From Pseudomonas sp. PGPPP3 (lineage in GTDB: Bacteria > Pseudomonadota > Gammaproteobacteria > Pseudomonadales > Pseudomonadaceae): a stretch of DNA of 11,324 nucleotides. The stretch is taken from positions 1-11,324 of the forward strand of contig NKIE01000048.1 in assembly GCA_002256055.1 (NCBI GenBank). Direction: 5' to 3'. The notes beneath the pieces are model-generated. The model did no database searches, was not told where the DNA came from, and saw only the letters and a list, made by a program, of their open reading frames with translations. The translations under genes were made by a program, and so were the position numbers. Below are positions 7,619-11,324 of this stretch, in pieces. The number at the start of each line of letters is the position of its first letter. Position 1 is the first letter of the stretch.

Positions 7619-8149
7619 ATGTCAGTTGTTAGTCGCTTTGCCGTGGTGCTGTTAATGCTGGGTCTGGGCGCGTGCGCGATTCAGTCCAGCCAACCTGGGG
7701 TCAGCCTGCCACGTAGTGGTAGTTGGGTCTTGCTGCCGCTGGTCAACTACTCCCAGGCCCCGCAGGCCAGCGAGCGCGCCGAACAGATCCTGTACAGCGT
7801 GCTGGCCCGCCAAGGCCTTACCCCGGCCCCGTATCCGCGCGCCAGCAGCGAGGAACTGCCCTTGTTGGATGATGGCGAGCGCCTGCAGCAGGCTCTGCAA
7901 TGGGCTCGGCAGCGCGGCGCCAGTTACGCCATCAGCGGCAGTGTCGAGGAGTGGCAATACAAGAGTGGCCTGGATGGCGAGCCGGCCATCGGCATTACCT
8001 TGAAGGTTATCGAGCCGGCGAGCGGGCAAATTCTCTGGACTGCCAGTTCGGCCCGCGCCGGCTGGTCGCGGGAAAGCCTGGCGGGTGCCGGGCAGCGGGT
8101 GTTGGAGGCTCTGGTTGAAGAGTTGCCCCTCGATCCGCCCCTTGAATAA
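7619..8149 (+). CDS. pelC: PelC, outer-membrane lipoprotein of the Pel export complex
   Basis: PelC is a small outer-membrane lipoprotein, 176 residues here against about 172 in P. aeruginosa. In the family it forms a dodecameric ring on the periplasmic face of the outer membrane around PelB, with an electronegative funnel thought to guide the cationic Pel chain to the pore. The N-terminus is a lipoprotein signal: VVLLMLGL followed by the lipobox LGAC with the lipidated Cys at residue 19. Position +2 is Ala, which fits sorting to the outer membrane. The mature part has the mixed alpha/beta pattern of the family: SWVLLPLVNYSQAP, then ASERAEQILYSVLARQG, then GASYAISGSVEEWQYKSG and ITLKVIEPASGQILWTASS. 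It sits between pelB and pelD, 23 bp after the former and 13 bp before the latter. Confidence 0.93.
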   Translation: MSVVSRFAVVLLMLGLGACAIQSSQPGVSLPRSGSWVLLPLVNYSQAPQASERAEQILYSVLARQGLTPAPYPRASSEELPLLDDGERLQQALQWARQRGASYAISGSVEEWQYKSGLDGEPAIGITLKVIEPASGQILWTASSARAGWSRESLAGAGQRVLEALVEELPLDPPLE

Positions 8150-8162
8150 TTGAGCCGCGCGC

Positions 8163-9518
8163 ATGCCTGATCATCTGCAAATTGCTCCCCGCGAGGCGGG
8201 CTTGATGGCCTGGGTGGAAACCTTTGGCCTGACAGTGGCCGCGCTGGGGCTGGGTTATTGGGCCGAGCCGACGGACCCGCTGCAAGCGTTCTCGGGCTTT
8301 CCATGGCCACTGTTTGCGCCGCTGCTGCTGAGCCTGCGCTATGGCTTTTTTCATGGTCTGCTCAGCGCCATGTTGTTGCTGGCGGTGCTGCTGGCCCTGC
8401 ATTTTGGCCATTATGGCGATTATCAGACGCTGCCTAGTTCCTACCTGGTGGGAGTGCTGGCCGTTGGTATGGTCAGTGGCGAGTTTCGCGACCTGTGGGC
8501 GCGTCGCCTTGATGGCCTGCAGCGGGCCAACGATTATCGGCAGATGCGCCTGAATGAATTCACCCGGGCGCACCATATTTTGCGGATTTCCCATGACCGC
8601 CTTGAGCAGCGTGTGGCGGGCAATGATCACAGCCTACGCAGCGTGTTATTGGCCATGCGCAAGCGTATGGCCAGCCTGGGGGCGGGCAAGGACACCCTGG
8701 ACGGCATGGCTGAAGCCATTCTGGACTTGCTCAGCTATTACGGCCCCTTGCGCCAGGCGGCCCTGTATCGGGTGGTGGATGGGCAGGTTTGTGGCACTGC
8801 GCTGGCCACTCTGGGGGAGATGGCCGAGGTCAGCGATCAGGACCCCTTGCTGTGCATGACCTTGCAGCAGGCCGAGTTGATTAGTATTCGCCCAGAGTTG
8901 CTGGAGCAGGGCGCTGCCGTGGCCGGCACCGAACTGCTGGCCGGTATTCCGCTGCTGGACGCCCATGGGCGGATTCACGCGGTTGTGCTGGTGCAGCACA
9001 TGCCGTTTTTTGCGTTCAATGATCGCAGCCTCAATCTGCTGGCCATTCTCGGTGGGCACATCGCCGATTTGTTGGCCAACAATGCTCAGGCCATGCTGCA
9101 CAGCGATGTGGATGCCCAGCGTTTCGCGCAGTTGTGCCTGCGCTCTTTGCAGGATGCCCGGCGCTATGACATTCCGGCTTACCTGCTGGCCATGGAGTTG
9201 AAAGACCCGGTCTGGTCGGGTGAGGTTTCGCGTTTGTTGCACAGCCAGCAGCGCGGTCTGGATGTGCTCTGGGAGGTGACCAATCAGCATGGCTACCGCA
9301 CGGTACTGGTGCTTTTGCCGGTAACCGGTGAAGACGGTTTACGTGGCTATCTGGAGCGTACCCGCTTGAACCTGCAGGAAACCTTGGGGGTTAGCTTCGA
9401 GGCCGCCGGTGTGCAGGTGCACCGACATACCCTCAATGCCAGCGATAACGTCAAGCGCCTGCGCCAATTCTTGCAACAGGAGTGCGCCCTGGATGAGCTC
9501 CAAATGGCTATTCGCTAA
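8163..9518 (+). CDS. pelD: PelD, inner-membrane cyclic di-GMP receptor controlling Pel synthesis
   Basis: PelD switches on Pel polymerisation after translation by binding cyclic di-GMP. It has 451 residues (P. aeruginosa about 455). Four hydrophobic segments lie at roughly 14-34, 44-58, 61-81 and 91-110, followed by a likely helical linker (~113-155), a GAF domain (~160-310, including AVVLVQHMPFFAF) and a degenerate GGDEF domain (~318-451). The inhibitory-site motif RxxD is R364-G-L-D367, with a further arginine, R399; these match the P. aeruginosa ligand residues I recall (R367, D370, R402) at a constant offset of 3. The position of the GGDEF signature, five residues after D367, reads TNQHG (373-377). 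Diguanylate cyclase activity is therefore not expected, while binding should be retained. The ribosome binding site is weak (TTGAG at 8151-8155). The 3' end overlaps pelE by 26 bp. Confidence 0.94.
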   Translation: MPDHLQIAPREAGLMAWVETFGLTVAALGLGYWAEPTDPLQAFSGFPWPLFAPLLLSLRYGFFHGLLSAMLLLAVLLALHFGHYGDYQTLPSSYLVGVLAVGMVSGEFRDLWARRLDGLQRANDYRQMRLNEFTRAHHILRISHDRLEQRVAGNDHSLRSVLLAMRKRMASLGAGKDTLDGMAEAILDLLSYYGPLRQAALYRVVDGQVCGTALATLGEMAEVSDQDPLLCMTLQQAELISIRPELLEQGAAVAGTELLAGIPLLDAHGRIHAVVLVQHMPFFAFNDRSLNLLAILGGHIADLLANNAQAMLHSDVDAQRFAQLCLRSLQDARRYDIPAYLLAMELKDPVWSGEVSRLLHSQQRGLDVLWEVTNQHGYRTVLVLLPVTGEDGLRGYLERTRLNLQETLGVSFEAAGVQVHRHTLNASDNVKRLRQFLQQECALDELQMAIR

Positions 9519-10488
9519 CGCCTTTTTGCTTGAGTTTGGCAGCCTGCTGAGTTTGCTGGATGGTTCGGCATCGCTGTTGGCTGCGCTGATCTTTTGCCTT
9601 ATGCATGGTGCCGCGTGCCTGTGCTTGACGGCTGGTATGTGGCCTTTTTTGCCGCGTCGCTACCGTCAACCGCTTCCCTGGAGTGGGCTGTTTCTTTTTA
9701 GTCTGGCGTTTTTCATTCCGGTACTGGGGGTACTGGGGGTGGCGCTGGCGGTGTTCCCGGCTTTGTATTTCCCCCGTCGCCAGGTGTCGGATGTCTGGAA
9801 GCAAACGGCGATTCCGGAGTTGCCCTTTCGCGCCAGCGAACCCGACATGCGCAGCATGATGAGCGCCGGTGGTTTGCACGATGTGTTGCGCCATGCGTTG
9901 AATCCGAACAAGCGCTTGTCGGCCATCCTGGCGACCCGGCGCATGTCCAGTCGCGAAGCCATTCCGATTCTCAAGCTGGCCCTGAAGGATCCCGCAGATG
10001 ATGTGCGCTTGCTGGCCTACTCGATGCTGGATGCCCAGGAAAGTGGGATCAACCTGAAAATCAAGAACCTGCTGGCTGATCTGCACGCGGCGCCAGCCGA
10101 GCAGCGGGCGCTGCTGAATGCCAGTCTGGCGCAGCATTATTGGGAGCTGGTGTACCTCGGGCTGGCCCAGGGCAGTGTGCTTGAGCATATGTTGCAGTGC
10201 GCCCGCGAGCATATCGAAAAGGCGGTTGGCGAGCGCTCGGCGGCGGAGGACTGGTTGTTGTGTGGGCGTATCGCCCTGGAACAGCAGCGTTTGATGGCCG
10301 CGCAGGAGGCGTTTGCGCAGGCCGAGGCCCTGGGGATGGATGTCTCCCAGGTGGCAAGTTATCGCGCAGAAGTGGCCTTTATCTGTCGGCGCTTCGATGA
10401 AGTTCCTGGCTGGCTTGCCCAGCTCAACCCTGAAGATCGGCAGCGCTTGCCATTTTCTGCCCTGGCTAGGTATTGGCAATGCCCTTGA
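9493..10488 (+). CDS. pelE: PelE, inner-membrane protein of the Pel synthase complex
   Basis: From ATG 9493 the product has 331 residues, close to the 329 I recall for P. aeruginosa PelE. Hydrophobic stretches at ~26-53 and ~63-93 form at least two membrane spans, separated by a basic turn (PRRYRQ) and followed by PRRQ. The rest is a soluble helical domain, likely cytoplasmic. SREAIPILKLALKDPADD (around 153-170) looks HEAT-like, and residues ~248-315 are TPR-like (EDWLLCGRIALEQQRLMAAQ and onward). In Pel systems PelE works with PelD and PelG in the inner membrane and helps recruit PelF; no catalytic role is known. AGGAG at 9478-9482 is 10 bases upstream of the ATG, a slightly long spacing, inside the end of pelD. 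The frame is open upstream to 9409, but that part lies wholly in pelD and would destroy the membrane-proximal N-terminus. The stop overlaps pelF by 10 bp. Confidence 0.92.
   Translation: MSSKWLFANAFLLEFGSLLSLLDGSASLLAALIFCLMHGAACLCLTAGMWPFLPRRYRQPLPWSGLFLFSLAFFIPVLGVLGVALAVFPALYFPRRQVSDVWKQTAIPELPFRASEPDMRSMMSAGGLHDVLRHALNPNKRLSAILATRRMSSREAIPILKLALKDPADDVRLLAYSMLDAQESGINLKIKNLLADLHAAPAEQRALLNASLAQHYWELVYLGLAQGSVLEHMLQCAREHIEKAVGERSAAEDWLLCGRIALEQQRLMAAQEAFAQAEALGMDVSQVASYRAEVAFICRRFDEVPGWLAQLNPEDRQRLPFSALARYWQCP
9721..9738 (+). repeat. Two tandem copies of a 9-bp unit within pelE
   Basis: GTACTGGGG occurs twice head to tail, encoding VLG-VLG (PelE residues 77-82) inside the second hydrophobic segment. 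Change of copy number by slippage would add or remove one turn-like triplet of residues without breaking the frame. Probably an incidental repeat. Confidence 0.5.
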
Positions 10489-11324
10489 TTGGAAAAAAAA
10501 TCCCCCCGATTGCGGATGTCTGCATGTTGCTGGAGGGCACTTATCCCTATGTCCGCGGGGGCGTGTCCAGCTGGATTCACCAGATGATCAGTGGTTTGCC
10601 GGAGATCAGTTTCTCGATCATTTTCATTGGCGGCACACCCGGGTCTTACACCAAGCGCCAGTACCAGATGCCGGCCAATGTGGTGCATTTCGAGGAGCAT
10701 TACCTAGAGACGGCCTGGCAAACTGCAGATGCCCAGCCTCGCAAGGGTGATCGTAAGCGGATGGCCAAAGTGCGCGAGATGCATCAGTGCTTTCACCGCC
10801 CTGGCGGTGAGCTGCCAAGCGAGTTAGCAACTGAAGTGATGGGGCTGATCGGTGATGGTAAGGGGCTTTCGCGAGAGGACTTTCTCTACAGTCAGGCGTC
10901 CTGGGAGGCGATTACCGAGGGTTATGAAACCTACTGCAGCGATCCTTCTTTCGTGAATTACTTCTGGACGCTGCGCTCGATGCACGCGCCGATCTTCTTG
11001 CTCGCCGAGATCGCGCGCAACGCGCCGCCGACGCGCTTGATTCATTCGATCTCCACTGGCTATGCCGGCTTGCTCGGGGCTTTTCTCAAACGGCGTTGGA
11101 ACTGTCCGTTTCTGCTCAGCGAGCACGGTATCTATACCAAGGAACGCAAGATCGACTTGGCCCAGGCCAACTGGATTCACGACAGTGCGGATGACGTCGG
11201 AGAGGGCTTGTCGGCGGAGGTCAGTTACATCCGGCGTATGTGGATTCGTTTCTTCGAGCAGGCAGGGCGACTGACCTATCAGGCGGCGGATCCGATCATT
11301 GCCCTGTATGAAGGTAACCGCCAG
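10479..11324 (+). CDS. pelF: PelF, cytoplasmic Pel glycosyltransferase (GT4 type), 3' end beyond the window
   Basis: PelF is the soluble glycosyltransferase that polymerises Pel from a UDP-sugar, working with PelD/PelE/PelG at the inner membrane. I translated the frame from ATG 10479: it is open for 282 codons to the last base, against a usual length of about 507, so the acceptor-side half and the catalytic EX7E motif of the second domain lie outside. Visible marks are ADVCMLLEGTYPYVRGGVSSW at residues 12-32 (glycine-rich loop of the N-terminal Rossmann domain, typical of PelF), LIHSISTGYAGLLGAFLK after residue 185, and SEHGIYTKERKIDL from S214, which is characteristic of the family. No transmembrane segment is seen. 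The start overlaps the end of pelE by 10 bp; AGG at 10468-10470 is a modest ribosome binding site. An A8 run (10493-10500) followed by T and C6 (10502-10507) occupies codons 5-10. Confidence 0.93.
   Translation, partial: MPLIGKKIPPIADVCMLLEGTYPYVRGGVSSWIHQMISGLPEISFSIIFIGGTPGSYTKRQYQMPANVVHFEEHYLETAWQTADAQPRKGDRKRMAKVREMHQCFHRPGGELPSELATEVMGLIGDGKGLSREDFLYSQASWEAITEGYETYCSDPSFVNYFWTLRSMHAPIFLLAEIARNAPPTRLIHSISTGYAGLLGAFLKRRWNCPFLLSEHGIYTKERKIDLAQANWIHDSADDVGEGLSAEVSYIRRMWIRFFEQAGRLTYQAADPIIALYEGNRQ

Noticed and set aside
8163..9518. PelD as an active diguanylate cyclase
   Set aside because: The GGDEF signature is missing at the canonical distance from RxxD; only the binding site is kept.
9508..10479. 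323-codon minus-strand frame covering almost all of pelE
   Set aside because: Composition is the Gln/His/Arg-rich pattern of an antisense shadow; pelE on the + strand has proper membrane segments, length and operon position.
1..11324. Novel or hidden system, mobile element, CRISPR array, tRNA
   Set aside because: I saw no transposase, integrase, terminal repeats, regular spaced repeats or tRNA-like fold; all long genes are explained by the CoA-transferase and the known Pel pathway.

Overview
The window carries most of a Pel exopolysaccharide biosynthesis operon, in the order pelA-pelB-pelC-pelD-pelE-pelF, all on the + strand. The G+C-rich coding sequence, the gene order and protein features matching what I recall of the Pseudomonas aeruginosa Pel proteins point to a Pseudomonas or close gammaproteobacterial relative. 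It is probably not P. aeruginosa itself, because the protein sequences differ from what I recall and the gene to the left is a class III CoA-transferase that I do not associate with pel in that species. I see no mobile element, tRNA, rRNA or CRISPR array.

Layout. Bases 2-937 hold the 3' part of a CaiB/BaiF-type CoA-transferase gene cut by the left edge; it resembles the enzyme of glutarate/glutaryl-CoA catabolism. Bases 938-1207 are non-coding or leader DNA. They contain an inverted repeat with a consensus-like -35 hexamer, a long leader hairpin and a possible 35-codon leader ORF whose stop overlaps the pelA Shine-Dalgarno sequence. From 1208 the pel genes are packed tightly: pelA and pelB overlap by 26 bp, pelB-pelC are 23 bp apart with a clear ribosome binding site, pelC-pelD are 13 bp apart, pelD and pelE overlap by 26 bp, and pelE and pelF overlap by 10 bp. 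pelF runs off the right edge after 282 codons. pelG, the expected inner-membrane transporter, would lie just beyond.

How the genes work together (established for Pel, transferred by homology). The cytoplasmic glycosyltransferase PelF polymerises the N-acetylgalactosamine-rich chain. The inner-membrane proteins PelD and PelE, with PelG, form the synthase/export complex, and PelD switches it on by binding cyclic di-GMP. PelA in the periplasm partly deacetylates the chain and can also hydrolyse it. PelB spans the periplasm with a TPR scaffold and crosses the outer membrane as a beta-barrel; the lipoprotein PelC forms an acidic collar that guides the cationic polymer to the pore. Catalytic and ligand-binding residues recalled from P. 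aeruginosa are present at a constant offset in PelA (-30) and in PelD (-3), so the system looks intact and functional.

This is a known system, not a new one. The points most worth a second look are the pelA leader, the unusually degenerate GGDEF site of PelD, an acidic loop in the PelB barrel, a lone cysteine pair in PelA, and an A8/C6 homopolymer tract at the start of pelF.
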